64,000 bases of DNA from G965212025 sp965237985 (GCA_965237985.1 OZ250161.1:62001-126000); one strand, 5' to 3'; shown: positions 28,531 to 38,361, numbered from the stretch's first letter. The notes: a model not told the origin generated them from the letters alone. Numbers and translations: made by a program.

Positions 28531-28980
28531 GACAAAGGGGCAAGCGATGAAATTTGGTCTCTGGTGGGTAAGGACGTGGAATACTGGAGAGCGTTTGCCG
28601 ACAAAATGGCACTCACCGGGGGTGCACGCGAGTTGTGTTTGAACTCTGTTTTTCAAGTCCGAAACGAAGATGCAGTGGTGATCCTGGTGAGAAAAGAGAA
28701 TCGTGGCCTTGTTGCTGACAGAATGTTCGGACAGTTGCGCGCGGCTTTGCAGAAATGCTATGGACCGAGCCTCAAAGTAGAATGGGAAGTGTCTGACGCG
28801 CACGGGGAGACGCCAGGACAACAGGAGCAGTTGGCACTGAGCAGGCAACAGAAAATGGTACGCGATGGTGTTATGAGCCATCCATTTGTGGAGACCTTGC
28901 GGCGTGATTTTGATGCGACGGTAGTGGAGTCTTCGATACGTTCGCATAATGCCGGAAAGCCGAAAATCCCGGGCGTTTGA
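28435..28980 (+). pseudogene. dnaX: dnaX 3' part (tau domain V) in a shifted frame
   Basis: From about 28540 the frame encodes EIWSLVGKDVEYWRAFADKMALTGGARELCLN and, near the end, SHPFVETLRRDFDATVVESSIR, which match the C-terminal domain of tau that binds the polymerase alpha subunit. It is in the +1 frame relative to the start of dnaX, and no good start codon context is visible inside the array. Possibilities are a real frameshift mutation, frameshifting or transcriptional slippage at the C-runs, translation from an internal start, or a base error in the repeats. The sequence of domain V itself shows no damage, suggesting it is still under selection. Confidence 0.75.
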
Positions 28981-29017
28981 TGATTACAGGGGGCAAAAAT
29001 TTGGTCTGGAGGCGTGA

Positions 29018-29614
29018 TTGAAGGAAGATCCACTGCTTAAAAGATTTGTTGATGCTTTTGTTTTTTTGCCCGGCGTGGGGCGCAAAACAGCACAGCGCTT
29101 CGTGTGCTATATCCTGGACCGGGACCGGGATGGCGGAATGCACTTTCAGGAAGCACTGAAAGAGGCACTTGAAAATCTCAGGCATTGTGAACAGTGCCGC
29201 ATGTACAGCGAGGTGCCGCTTTGCAATTTGTGTGTGAACAGTGCGCGAGACCATTCGAAATTGTGTGTGGTGGAAATGCCTGGCGACCTGATGGCGATCG
29301 AGGACAGCACTGGCTTTTCGGGGCTCTATTTCGTATTGCACGGCAAATTGTCGCCGCTGGACGACATTGGTCCGGATGATATTGGGCTCGAAAAACTTGA
29401 AGCCCGCCTGCGGGAAAAAACCATCAAGGAAGTGGTGCTGGCAACCAGTGCCACTGTGGAAGGTGACGTTACCGCGCTTTTGATCAGTGAGTTATGTGCC
29501 CGATTCGGTGTCGCAAGCAGCTTGTTGGCCCGTGGTGTGCCGGTTGGGGGCGATATAGAGCACGTGGATTCCACTACGCTTTCCCAGGCTTTTGAAAAGC
29601 GACGAAGCTACTGA
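29018..29614 (+). CDS. recR: Recombination protein RecR
   Basis: RecR acts with RecF and RecO to load RecA on gapped DNA. The 198-residue protein has the helix-hairpin-helix LPGVGRKTAQRFVCYIL, the zinc finger CEQCRMYSEVPLCNLC, and a Toprim domain with LCVVEMPGDLMAIE and ATSATVEGD. The TTG at 29018 is preceded by ggagg at 29009-29013, which fixes the start. It normally follows dnaX-ybaB; here only about 37 bases separate it from the dnaX stop, and ybaB is not present. Confidence 0.95.
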   Translation: MKEDPLLKRFVDAFVFLPGVGRKTAQRFVCYILDRDRDGGMHFQEALKEALENLRHCEQCRMYSEVPLCNLCVNSARDHSKLCVVEMPGDLMAIEDSTGFSGLYFVLHGKLSPLDDIGPDDIGLEKLEARLREKTIKEVVLATSATVEGDVTALLISELCARFGVASSLLARGVPVGGDIEHVDSTTLSQAFEKRRSY

Positions 29615-29667
29615 TTCTGTTTGAAAGTGTCGGCGGAAAAGATGTAAAAGCCATCCATTTGACGGCA

Positions 29668-30474
29668 ATGGGAGACATAATCATAAAAAACACTGCTGCA
29701 CGACAAGTGCTGACCCGTGACCGTGTGCTCGTGGGGATGTTGCTTTTGTTGCTCACTGGCGTCGGCTGGTCTTATATGAGCTACATGATCTGGACGATGT
29801 CTGTGGGTGTAACTTCGTTGTGGCTGCCGTCGCATCCGGCACCGACTGTTTGGAGTGTTTTTGATTTTGCAATCAATTTCCTGATGTGGGAACTGATGAT
29901 GGTTGCCATGATGTTGCCTGCCATGTATCCGACGGTGACGCTTTATGCGGCCATAACTCGCGATCGCTTGCGACGGGACCTGAGCGGCACCGCTCCCTTG
30001 TTTTTTGTCTTGGGTTATCTGGGGGCGTGGGGACTGTACAGCATGGTCCTGGTTTCATTGCAGTGGCAGCTTTTGGAGCACGGTCTGCTGAACCACATGT
30101 TGGAAAGTCGTAGTTACTTGCTGAGTGGTCTGATCATACTGTGTGCCGGAATTTATCAGTGGACACCCTACAAAGATGTCTGCCTGCGCTATTGTCGCTG
30201 GCCGCTTGGCTACCTGTTGTCTGGTTGGCGGGATGGTGTGTGGGGTGCCTTGCAAATGGGATTCAGGCACGGTGGCTTTTGTGTGGGCTGCTGTTGGGGG
30301 TTGATGCTCATCATGTTTGTGGTCGGCATGATGAACATACTCTGGCTGGTGTCGTTTTCCCTTTTCTTTTTGCTGGAGAAAACCGTTTTTCCTGAAAGAG
30401 CAGGAAAAATGCTGGTCGGTGGAACGCTTCTGGTTTTGGGAACGGCACTGCTGGCACTACACGTGCTGGGCTGA
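29668..30474 (+). CDS. DUF2182 integral membrane protein
   Basis: A 268-residue protein with six or seven membrane segments. Landmarks of the DUF2182 family are MWELMMVAMMLPAMYPTV, YQWTPYKDVCLRYCRWP, and FRHGGFCVGCCWGLMLIMFVVGMMN, rich in Met, His and Cys and often described as a predicted metal-binding membrane protein. An in-frame TTG at 29659 is an alternative start. In other genomes the gene often sits next to DUF1326; that partner is not seen here. Function unknown. Confidence 0.8.
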   Translation: MGDIIIKNTAARQVLTRDRVLVGMLLLLLTGVGWSYMSYMIWTMSVGVTSLWLPSHPAPTVWSVFDFAINFLMWELMMVAMMLPAMYPTVTLYAAITRDRLRRDLSGTAPLFFVLGYLGAWGLYSMVLVSLQWQLLEHGLLNHMLESRSYLLSGLIILCAGIYQWTPYKDVCLRYCRWPLGYLLSGWRDGVWGALQMGFRHGGFCVGCCWGLMLIMFVVGMMNILWLVSFSLFFLLEKTVFPERAGKMLVGGTLLVLGTALLALHVLG

Positions 30475-30556
30475 CAGGGAGCACGCAAAAGAGACGACAC
30501 GAAAACCATTATCCCTTTCTCGCCTGCCCACCGCTCAGCGGCCGCGAGGGGGTTGG

Positions 30557-31006
30557 TCAATCCGGGATTACTTCCGTTTTTGCGGGAACGATTTCCAATC
30601 GGTAATTCGCGGCCCGGTTTACTGGTGCGACACCCCGAAGGCTGGTGAATACTCCTGGCCGAACGGTCAGTGTCTCCCACTGTGCACCCGGTACCGGAAT
30701 GTCCCTGCCATTTTCTTCAAGCCAGATAAATCGGTAGTTGATTGCTTCCGGCGAGGACGTTTTGCTTTCGAAAGTAACCTGCACCTTGTCCAGTTTTCCT
30801 GTTTTTCTGTAAATGGTACGCACTGCAAAATCTTCCGGCCGCAACGCTTTGAGTGTCGAAGCAACGTATATGCCGGTGTAACCTGAAGGCGGAACCACTT
30901 CAGACTGATCCACTTCCTGGTTTTTCGCCGCTGGGTGCGTGATGGCAAACAGCAACACAAAAGTGCCTGTCATGAAAGAAATAATGTTCCTGGACCAGGT
31001 CGTCAT
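30557..31006 (-). CDS. YcfL-like (DUF1425) periplasmic protein
   Basis: A 149-residue exported protein. ATG 31006 gives MTTWSRNIISFMTGTFVLLF, a signal or anchor segment; a longer frame extends upstream to 31099. The C-terminal half with INYRFIWLEENGRDIPVPGAQWETLTV resembles the YcfL/DUF1425 fold. YcfL-type genes usually neighbour LpoB, which is absent here. Lipobox cysteine is not seen, so it may be a soluble or membrane-anchored variant. Recognition is by pattern only. Confidence 0.6.
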   Translation of the reverse strand: MTTWSRNIISFMTGTFVLLFAITHPAAKNQEVDQSEVVPPSGYTGIYVASTLKALRPEDFAVRTIYRKTGKLDKVQVTFESKTSSPEAINYRFIWLEENGRDIPVPGAQWETLTVRPGVFTSLRGVAPVNRAANYRLEIVPAKTEVIPD

Positions 31007-31563
31007 CAGCTTGCTTGGTACCAGTATACAACGCACGAAGACAGAGTGCCCTTGTATCTGCTGGGGTGCCTGCTCATGAGCGAGCGGGAATGAACGCACC
31101 GTGGGGCATTCGAGACTGTTTACCTGAGACTACGGACACTTGAGGCACCGAAGGTGGCGCGCGAATTGTATTTCAGCGAGCGGTACAGCCATGCCGGTTC
31201 CCTTCAATGAGTCCCGTCTTGTTGATGCCCGGATTCCAGATCAACATGCCGGGTTTCCGTAAAGTCACCTCTTTCCCAGGTTGCAATCCTGGACAAAATC
31301 ACCGTGGAACCAGTTGACGATGTGCATTTCAACCGCCGGCATGACCCTTTCCTTTTTGGCGTGGCACATAAGGTTTCTGGCAGCCATTGCTCGGTCACTC
31401 TTGGAAACCGTGCGCAAACACCCGACTCGGAGGGACGGTTGCAGGGACCACATTTTTTATGTTTTCATCTTGCCTGCATGTTTTCATCTTGCCTGCAACG
31501 GAAATTTCTCTCCTGGATTGATGACCTGCTCCCTAGTCCGTATTGGTTGTCCCGTGTCGGGTG
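31007..31563. other. Intergenic stretch, no gene recognised
   Basis: Short frames on both strands have no familiar domains. A small direct repeat of tgttttcatcttgcctgca occurs twice near 31457-31498. Confidence 0.4.
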
Positions 31564-34050
31564 CTATTTTGGGGTTGACGGAAAGAGACGGGAACCCCGA
31601 CACAGCGTTTCGTCGCCAGCCAGGACATTTTCAATGGAGCAGGGCAGATCGGCGCGCACGCCATAAGCGACGCCTGCTGTGACCGTGCTGTTTGCGCCGG
31701 CTGGGCGATAAATGTCAGCCCCCCCCCCAGCGTCTATGAACAGGGCAAAACTGTGTCCGCCCTGGTAGGAATTATCGCCGACACTGGCTGGGTATCCCCC
31801 GTAATTGTCGTGCCCTTCGTAGTCAACCAGCACTGCAAATCCGTTGTGGTCGGTGGAGGCCAGCGTGTGAATATGAGGAGTACGGTTGTAGAAATCGTTC
31901 CCTTTTTTGTCCACCAGCCAGGCGCCGCCCAAATCCCAGGCAAAACCTTGCAGAGCCCATTGCAATCCAAAGTAGCGATCGTTGCCACCTTCTTCCATGA
32001 GCACTCCAATGGCAGAATGGGCACTGGCTCCCTGCCCGTAACGGGAAGCCACGTATAAGTCATCATCGTTTCCCGCGTTGACCAGTATCCCCAGCCCATA
32101 GAAATACCCGACTCCCTGGGAGAAATTTCCGGCTCGGAACTGATCGTTTCCCGAACTGTCCAAGACCATTCCCACTCCCCCGGAAGCGTAACCGCGAAAC
32201 CCGACCCCAACTCCCTGGGACAGTCCTTTGAACACACCTGAAGTTCCATACGAACTCAGCTCGCGCCCCGTCGCCAGGTAATCATCAGCGCCATACGCGT
32301 CGAAAAGCAGCCCGAAGCCTTTGACTGCTCCGACACCCTGTGCATACAGATTAGATTGATAACGGTCATCACCGCTGCCCTCAAGTAACATTCCTACTCC
32401 CCAGAATGCCATTCCCTGGGACAAATCTTCACTGACAAAACGGTCGTTTCCCTGCCGATCGTGCAAAATTCCAACGCCGAGGAAAGAAGCCCCTTGGGCA
32501 AGACGTACCGCGGCGTAGAAATCGTTCCCGGCATGGTCGTAAAGCATGCCAATACCAAGCAGGCCACTGCCTTGGGAAGCGATTTCAGTGTGGTGATACT
32601 CGTCATTTCCAGCCAGGTCGACCACCATCGCGATCGACTGTTCGCGTGATGTGACTGCGCTTTTTCCGCGATAGTAATCGTCGCCACCGAAGTCAATGAT
32701 GAGGGCAAAGTTCCCCTCGTAAATGTTTCGTTCGTAGCCCCCTGCGACAACTTTCCCGGCTGGTGAATCAAAGCTGGCAAGCACCGGACCACGCACACCG
32801 GCAACCTGTTTTGTTGAGGGGGTCATCGGCAATTCCGCGTGCAGGGTCTTGAGCCAGTCGGGGTCGCTCAGCAGATGCATCAATTGTGCGGCCGCCACCA
32901 GTTTTTCCAATTTCACGCGTTTTCCAATTTCAATAATTTCCGTGTTAAGGAGGCGCTGCTCCGGCTTGCCGGAGTGGTCGATGTAAAGAGATTGGGCAAA
33001 ACGTTCCAAAAGTTTTGGTGTTTCCTGGTAGAGAAAATCTATTTCCTGTTCATCAAGCGCGGCAAAAGCGGCGTTTCGAAGCTCCATTGCTGCAGCGAGC
33101 ACCCCCGTGATCCTTGCGGTAGCTGACGGCATCCGTCCGGCCATGGGGAAAACATCAGAAGGTGCACCCGTGCCACTGGATACAGACAAATCCAGTATTT
33201 CTCCGGCGATGTTCAGAAGCTGCTTTGTTCGAGTGCGGCGCGGCGGGTTTTCACCGCTGATCATTTCTGCCAGGCGTTCAATCGTCGCTTGCGTTTTCAA
33301 GGGATTGACGTGCAGGTAACGAAACAGAGACAAACGCTGGCCATCATCCCAAAGCTCATTTTGACGGTACCTGGCAAGCAAGTCTTCGTATTTCTCCGTA
33401 AATCCGAATTTCTGATAAAAGCGTTTCGCCAGTTCCGCAACCGGTCTGCTCTGGTGGTCGACCCACTTGGAACCTTGCAGTTCAGCATCCAGGGTTTCAG
33501 CACTAATAGTTCGCCTCTGCCCAAGAATTGCAACGATTTCAAGCCGTGTGCTTCGCCTGCGAATGTTTACCGTCAAGTCTTCGCCTGTTGGCAATTTTTC
33601 AATTTCTTGGAGTAGTGTGTTTTCGTTTGTAAAGATTTTCGCCGGTTCGCTTAAATCCGTGATGAGCATGGTAGTGCGCAGTATTAACAGTGCCAGACGG
33701 CTCCCTACTTTCTTGTTTTTGACGTGTTTCGAAAAAACCCTTATACGTTCACTGGCCTTGATGTCGCCGACTTTTTTGCCATCAAAGCTCAAGATCAGAT
33801 CGCCGGCCTGCAGTCCAGCTTGTTCTGCCGCAGAATCTCGGATGACCAAAGTGACCAGGTAGGCACTGTGCACGTCTGGCCCTGAAGTAAAATCCTTGTT
33901 CTGATAGCCGATACCCAGAAACGCCCGACCGAATTTTGGATCAACCAGACTGGGTTCCTCCGTGGCCAAAGGTTTCGCATCAAGCGATTGCGTGAAGCCG
34001 AGTATTACCAGCAACGAAGCCTGTCCCAAGGTTTTCAGGCGCAGCAGCAT
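31564..34050 (-). CDS. PDZ-domain protein with glycine-rich GND/QG solenoid-like repeats
   Basis: An 828-residue exported protein. After a signal peptide (about 1-25) comes a PDZ domain (AYLVTLVIRDSAAEQAGLQAGDLILSFDGKKVG, about residues 63-100), then a mainly helical middle. From about residue 440 to 790 there are roughly a dozen repeats of 25-35 residues, each with a hydrophobic GxGxLxD core, a GNDxY turn and a QGxG turn. The regular period and Gly/Asp turns suggest a beta-solenoid. The start codon directly abuts an upstream stop (TAAATG), implying a preceding gene that is now unrecognisable. I know no defined function; surface or envelope quality control is only a guess. Confidence 0.75.
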   Translation of the reverse strand: MLLRLKTLGQASLLVILGFTQSLDAKPLATEEPSLVDPKFGRAFLGIGYQNKDFTSGPDVHSAYLVTLVIRDSAAEQAGLQAGDLILSFDGKKVGDIKASERIRVFSKHVKNKKVGSRLALLILRTTMLITDLSEPAKIFTNENTLLQEIEKLPTGEDLTVNIRRRSTRLEIVAILGQRRTISAETLDAELQGSKWVDHQSRPVAELAKRFYQKFGFTEKYEDLLARYRQNELWDDGQRLSLFRYLHVNPLKTQATIERLAEMISGENPPRRTRTKQLLNIAGEILDLSVSSGTGAPSDVFPMAGRMPSATARITGVLAAAMELRNAAFAALDEQEIDFLYQETPKLLERFAQSLYIDHSGKPEQRLLNTEIIEIGKRVKLEKLVAAAQLMHLLSDPDWLKTLHAELPMTPSTKQVAGVRGPVLASFDSPAGKVVAGGYERNIYEGNFALIIDFGGDDYYRGKSAVTSREQSIAMVVDLAGNDEYHHTEIASQGSGLLGIGMLYDHAGNDFYAAVRLAQGASFLGVGILHDRQGNDRFVSEDLSQGMAFWGVGMLLEGSGDDRYQSNLYAQGVGAVKGFGLLFDAYGADDYLATGRELSSYGTSGVFKGLSQGVGVGFRGYASGGVGMVLDSSGNDQFRAGNFSQGVGYFYGLGILVNAGNDDDLYVASRYGQGASAHSAIGVLMEEGGNDRYFGLQWALQGFAWDLGGAWLVDKKGNDFYNRTPHIHTLASTDHNGFAVLVDYEGHDNYGGYPASVGDNSYQGGHSFALFIDAGGGADIYRPAGANSTVTAGVAYGVRADLPCSIENVLAGDETLCRGSRLFPSTPK

Positions 34051-34470
34051 TTACAGTGTCACGCTGACTGTGCCGGCGACCAATCTGTATTGGATAGTAT
34101 TCATGATGCCGAACACCCAGAAAATCTCTTGGGACAAGCGGATTCCTGATGGAAATGCCAATACTCTTGGCAGGACAGGTGCAAAGCAGAAAGATCGCTT
34201 CTGAAGTCCGGGGTGACCATGTGCGGCAGTCTCGGTTCCATGGACAGTCTGGTGGCTTGCTTCAAGGTGTATTTTGGTTGCTTGATCACGTCCCCTGATT
34301 CCTCCTGACACGCTTGCATCCAGCTTGGCCACAGCCTGAACCTTTCGGCGGAGTTTCTCTCCGGCCAACCCGGCAGACGCCGTGCGCAGCCGGTCGCTGT
34401 TGAAGAAATTGACCCGGTCAGAGTCGGCATGCTCGGCTGTATGACCATCCTCTGGTTCTGGTCGGTAGAT
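34051..34470 (-). pseudogene. Possible decayed gene upstream of the PDZ gene
   Basis: A minus-strand frame ends with the segment IMNTIQYRLVAGTVSVTL at a stop directly joined to the PDZ gene start, an arrangement typical of operons. Further upstream plausible coding sequence (GDVIKQPKYTLKQATRL) is in another frame. The C-terminal pattern recalls the SAF domain of FlgA-like proteins, but the evidence is weak. The 5' part is replaced by repeats. Confidence 0.3.
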
Positions 34471-35955
34471 TGTCTCATATCGGCGCGAGCGCCGGAATCT
34501 TTCCATGATTGTTATCCAGGTGAGGTCTCCGGCTGGTCACCGCAATTCTAATATCTGTTGTCTGCAATTCTTTGGCAAAGGCTTGGCCGACATTGATGAC
34601 CCCGGGGCTGCATGACCATCCTTTGCTTCTGGCCGGTAGATTGTCTCATATCGGCGCGAGCACCGGAATCTTTCCATGATTATGTCATCCAGGCAAGGTT
34701 CCCGGTTGGCCACAGCAAGCCGAATATCTGCTGTCTGCAATTCTTTGGCAAAGGCTTGGTCGGCAAACTTGGCGATTCTCCCCAGCCGGCATGCCGGCAT
34801 TGATGGCCCCGGGGCTGTATGGTCATCCTCATGGTTCTGGTCGGTAGATTGTCTCATATCGGCGCGAGCACCGGAATCTTTCCATGATTATGTTATCCAG
34901 GCAAGGTTCCCGGTTGGCCACAGCAAGCCGAATATTTGCTGTCTGCAATTCTTTGGCAAAGGCTTGCCGGCAAACTTGGCGATTCTCCCCAGCCGGCATG
35001 CCGGCATTGATGGCCCCGGAGCTGCATCGCCTCCTCTGGTTCTGGTCGGTAGATTGTCTCATATCGGCGCGAGCGCCGGAATCTTTCCATGATGTGTCGT
35101 CCAGGCAAGGTCCTCAACAGAGGACGTAAATTCATTGTTTGGATGGGTGCTGATGACTTGGCAGATGAACATCAGGCAGCATTTTCAGCACAAGGAATTC
35201 TCTCTAAAAGTTCAACACGATGAGGAGCCGGGAACAGAACCAATGATTCTGCGACCGACTCCGACTGGCAACGAGCAGCCGGGAACGCTTGTCGGCGCGA
35301 GCGCCGGAATCTTTCCATGATGTGTCGTCCACGAAAGGTCCTCAACAGAGGACGTAAATTCATTGTTTGGATGGGTGCTGATGACTTGGCAGATGAACAT
35401 CAGGCAGTATTTTCAGCACAAGGAATTCTCTCTAAAAGTTCGACACCATGAGGAGCCGGGAACAGAACCAATGATTCTGCGACCGACTCCGACTGGCAAC
35501 GAGCAGCCGGGAACGCTCGTCGGCGCGAATGCCGGAATCTTTCCATTGATGTTTCATCCAGGCAAGGTTCCCGGTTGGCCACCGCAATTCTAAGATCCGC
35601 TGTCTGCAATTCTTTGGCAAAGGTCTGGCCGGCAAACTTGGCGATCCTCCCAGGCCGGTATTGATGGTCCCGGGGCTGTATGGCCATCCTCTGGTTCTTG
35701 CTGGTCGATTGTCTCATATCGGCGCGAACACCGGAATCTTTCCATTGATGTGTCATCCAGGCAAGGTCCTCAACAGAGGACATAAATCTATTGTTTGGAT
35801 GGGTGCTGATGACTTGGCAGATGAACATCAGGCAGCACTTTCAGCACAAGGAGTTCTCTCTAAAAGTTCGACACCATGAAGAGTCGGGAACAGAACCAAT
35901 GATTCCGCGACCGACTCCGACTGGCAACGAGCAGCCGGGAACACTCGACGTGCAG
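34440..35955. repeat. Interleaved tandem repeats, two unit types
   Basis: Type A units of about 170-210 bp contain gtagattgtctcatatcggc near 34464, 34634, 34842, 35047 and 35705, followed by a caattctttggcaaaggc block. Type B units of about 195-240 bp contain tttggatgggtgctgatgac near 35130, 35370 and 35795 and end with ccgactggcaacgagcagcc. The two types alternate at the right side and share the gccggaatctttccatgat linker. No unit encodes a recognisable product. The right end joins a decayed copy of the neighbouring gene's 3' end. Confidence 0.88.
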
Positions 35956-36480
35956 GTGCCAGGCAAGCAATTACCGCCACACGTGGTTGCGCCTTTAATG
36001 AAGTGTGGGCGCGAAGAGGAGTATAGGGTTCTTGTTGATTTCAGCACATTAGAGACCGCGACTTCCAGGAAAACTTTTTGGGTCAGCTGGTTCAGCACCC
36101 CCCCACCAGAGAGCGGCAGATCCGGGTTGGAAAGCAACTGCAAAGGTTTTTGCGCCAAAGTAAAATCCATGCTGTCTGCTTCGTGTAAAAGCGGGGAAAG
36201 ACTGTGCCCCTAAAACCGGCAATTGACCCGTACCGAATGCTGTCGCTGCTTCCTTCAGGTCTTTCTTTGTTGTTGCCGCTGCAACACAAGCTTCTGGTAC
36301 ACCACAGGTCTTTGTTGCCTGGTTCCCGGTTCAGCAGGCCATGCACGACCTGTCCGCGCCTGGGGGAAGACCTCGGAGCTTGTCGATTTTTGTGCCATTT
36401 ACTTCTTTCCGGCTTAAAGGTTCCAGTATGGAAATCACGCGGTAAAAAGGCGGTCATGATCGTGTTGCTCCTGTACATTC
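35956..36480 (+). pseudogene. Decayed duplicate of the 3' end and downstream region of the gene at 36554
   Basis: The stretch 35956-36170 aligns by eye with 37480-37680 (shared blocks include cacgtggttgcgc and gttcttgttgatttc). 36183-36363 aligns with 37710-37885, including the ttgcttccttcaggt stretch and the gcgcctggggaa block. The reading frame is broken and the 5' part is missing. The duplicate lies directly upstream of the intact gene. Confidence 0.8.
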
Positions 36481-36485
36481 CAGCT
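36374..36485 (+). repeat. Dispersed intergenic repeat, copy 3
   Basis: A diverged version with gagcttgtcgatttttgtgcc and catgatcgtgttgctc in the same order as the copy at 11601. It ends about 70 bp before the start of the unknown gene and may contribute to its leader. Confidence 0.65.
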
Positions 36486-36553
36486 TCGTGTCGTTTTTTT
36501 GGTAGTTTGGTAGAATGAAGGGGTCAGTTTGGTTTCTTGCACCGGAGGTAGTT

Positions 36554-37684
36554 ATGGAGTTCAGCTTTTCAAGCTTGAGAGGCCCAGAAAACGTTTCGCG
36601 ATTCAGCGTTGTCCAGCAGGGAAAAACCGATTCCGAGGAAAACAGGTCTGTATACAACCTGAAAAGTTCGTTTTTCGGGTGGCTGGTTTGTTCCTTGAAA
36701 TCCTCTGTGAATAAACCTTATCGCGAACGTATGGTTAAAGAACGTGTGGCAGCGTTGTCAGCGTTTAAAAACAGTGATCAGATGCGTCAGGTAATTGCAA
36801 CGTTGCAGTTCCGCGGCAAAGGCGCGTTCGTAGAGGATCAGCTAAGGAATTTGGAGAAAGATGCAGGGCAGGGTAGGAAGTTTTTTCGTGGGACACAGGA
36901 ATTGGTGAGGTCTTTGGACTTGGATCCTGTTGTGCAAACAGCTGGGAAGCGGAGTGAGTGGACAGAAAGAACAACAGCTTTGACTGCAGACAATGCTGAC
37001 AGGTATACGAAGATTGGCCTTCACTCCAATGTATGCCGACCTGATCACCTGCGGAGTGATGGCTATATCAACAGACCCCTTCGCTCCAATGTATGCGGAC
37101 CTGATCCTAAAAAAGATAAAGAGCTCGGTCGAGCTGCTTTGGACTACATGACGGAAACCATTATGACGGATAAAGTGGTGGTTGGAACTGAAGCATTGGG
37201 AGATTTAGAAAATTGCGAGGATGCTGGAAAAAAGAAGGAAGCACGGGAGCGCGCATTATTGGCCATGAGCTTTCTGAAGTTTCTGACGGTAGAACCTCAT
37301 ACAGAAGAGTCCAAAACATTGTTTAGGTGGGAGAAGACAACAGGCATTGAAGACAACTGTCGGCTGCGCTACCAGAAAGGTACTGAGGCCAACCAGGAAC
37401 AAAAGCCTGTGGAGAGCCCGAGAGTAGGCCTGGGAACCGGAGAAGCGGCGGCGCCAGACTTCGAAGAAGTGCTGGTGCCAGACAAGGAATTACAGAAATA
37501 CGTGGTTGCGCTTTTAGATAAGTGTGTGTATGAAGAAGAGCGTGGGGTTCTTGTTGATTTCCGCCTGTTTGACCCCGATCTTCAGGAACATTCTTTGGCA
37601 GAAGAGCCAGTTGTTGAGCAACCAACCCTCAGCAGAGAGCAGCAGATCTGGGTTGGAGGGCAACTAGGAAGATTTTTGCACTGA
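36554..37684 (+). CDS. Unrecognised 376-residue protein
   Basis: Not recognised. ATG 36554 is preceded by ggagg and gives MEFSFSSLRGPENVSRFSVV. The protein is hydrophilic, without signal peptide or membrane segments, and looks mostly helical with many Lys/Glu/Arg. Residues about 155-180 contain a small internal repeat (LHSNVCRPD and LRSNVCGPD). The C-terminal segment (ELQKYVVALLDKCVYEEERGVLVDF) is the part duplicated upstream. The Ser-rich N-terminus and solitary context could fit a secreted effector, but nothing in the sequence proves it. A ribosome binding site and an intact long frame support a real gene. Confidence 0.6.
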   Translation: MEFSFSSLRGPENVSRFSVVQQGKTDSEENRSVYNLKSSFFGWLVCSLKSSVNKPYRERMVKERVAALSAFKNSDQMRQVIATLQFRGKGAFVEDQLRNLEKDAGQGRKFFRGTQELVRSLDLDPVVQTAGKRSEWTERTTALTADNADRYTKIGLHSNVCRPDHLRSDGYINRPLRSNVCGPDPKKDKELGRAALDYMTETIMTDKVVVGTEALGDLENCEDAGKKKEARERALLAMSFLKFLTVEPHTEESKTLFRWEKTTGIEDNCRLRYQKGTEANQEQKPVESPRVGLGTGEAAAPDFEEVLVPDKELQKYVVALLDKCVYEEERGVLVDFRLFDPDLQEHSLAEEPVVEQPTLSREQQIWVGGQLGRFLH

Positions 37685-38361
37685 CGTAAAACCCAGTCTG
37701 TTTGCTTTGCGTAAAAGCGAGGAGAGACTGTGCTCGCAAAATCGGCAACCGACCCGTGCCGGATGTTGCCGTTGCTTCCTTCAGGTTTTTTACTGTTGCC
37801 ATTGCAACACCAGCTCCAGGTACACCGTAAGGTCTTTGGCGTCTGGTTCCTGGTTCATTCAGCAGGCTGAGAACAACCCGCCCGCGCCTGGGGAATACAT
37901 TTTCGGCTTTGTTTCTATGTTCGCTCTCGACGAACAACCCGCCCGCGCCTGGGGAATACTTTCCGCAATGAAAAAATCTGTGCGCAGGCTGAGAACAACC
38001 CGCCCGCGCCTGGGGAGTACATTGGAGCCTGTCGGTTTTTGTGCCGTTTGCTTCCTCTTGGCTTGCAGGTTTCGGCAGGGAAGCACAGCGGGATTGAACC
38101 GCGAATCTGAGCGTTTTACCGTGTTGGTCGCGCACAGGGTCGATGAGCTTGACTTTGGAGTATTTTTCATGACAGACTCGCGCCCGCAGATGTCGAAGGT
38201 GGGTGTTGGCCCAGCGGAGAATTTACAGCCTGCTGCGTTGCTCCTTGGCATAGATATCCGGTTTTCGTGTAGCATTCAGTATTATTGAAGAACTGGGGGC
38301 TTGTCATGCATGGGATTTGTTTATCCTTTGTTTATCCGTAGTAAGGTTTTATTTTAGGGGC
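37685..38361. other. Intergenic region with short GC-rich repeats
   Basis: No gene recognised. The phrase aacaacccgcccgcgcctgg occurs three times (near 37875, 37933 and 37998), and a related block is at 36340. Left part matches the duplicated region at 36183-36363. Confidence 0.5.
38034..38110 (+). repeat. Dispersed intergenic repeat, copy 4 (diverged)
   Basis: Contains gagcctgtcggtttttgtgcc followed by ggcagggaagcac, matching the first two blocks of the other copies. The right-hand catgatcacgttgctc block is missing. Confidence 0.5.

Noticed and set aside
28979..29017. Short 13-codon frame between dnaX and recR as a ybaB remnant
   Set aside because: It overlaps the dnaX stop, but its residues do not resemble YbaB and it is too short to judge.
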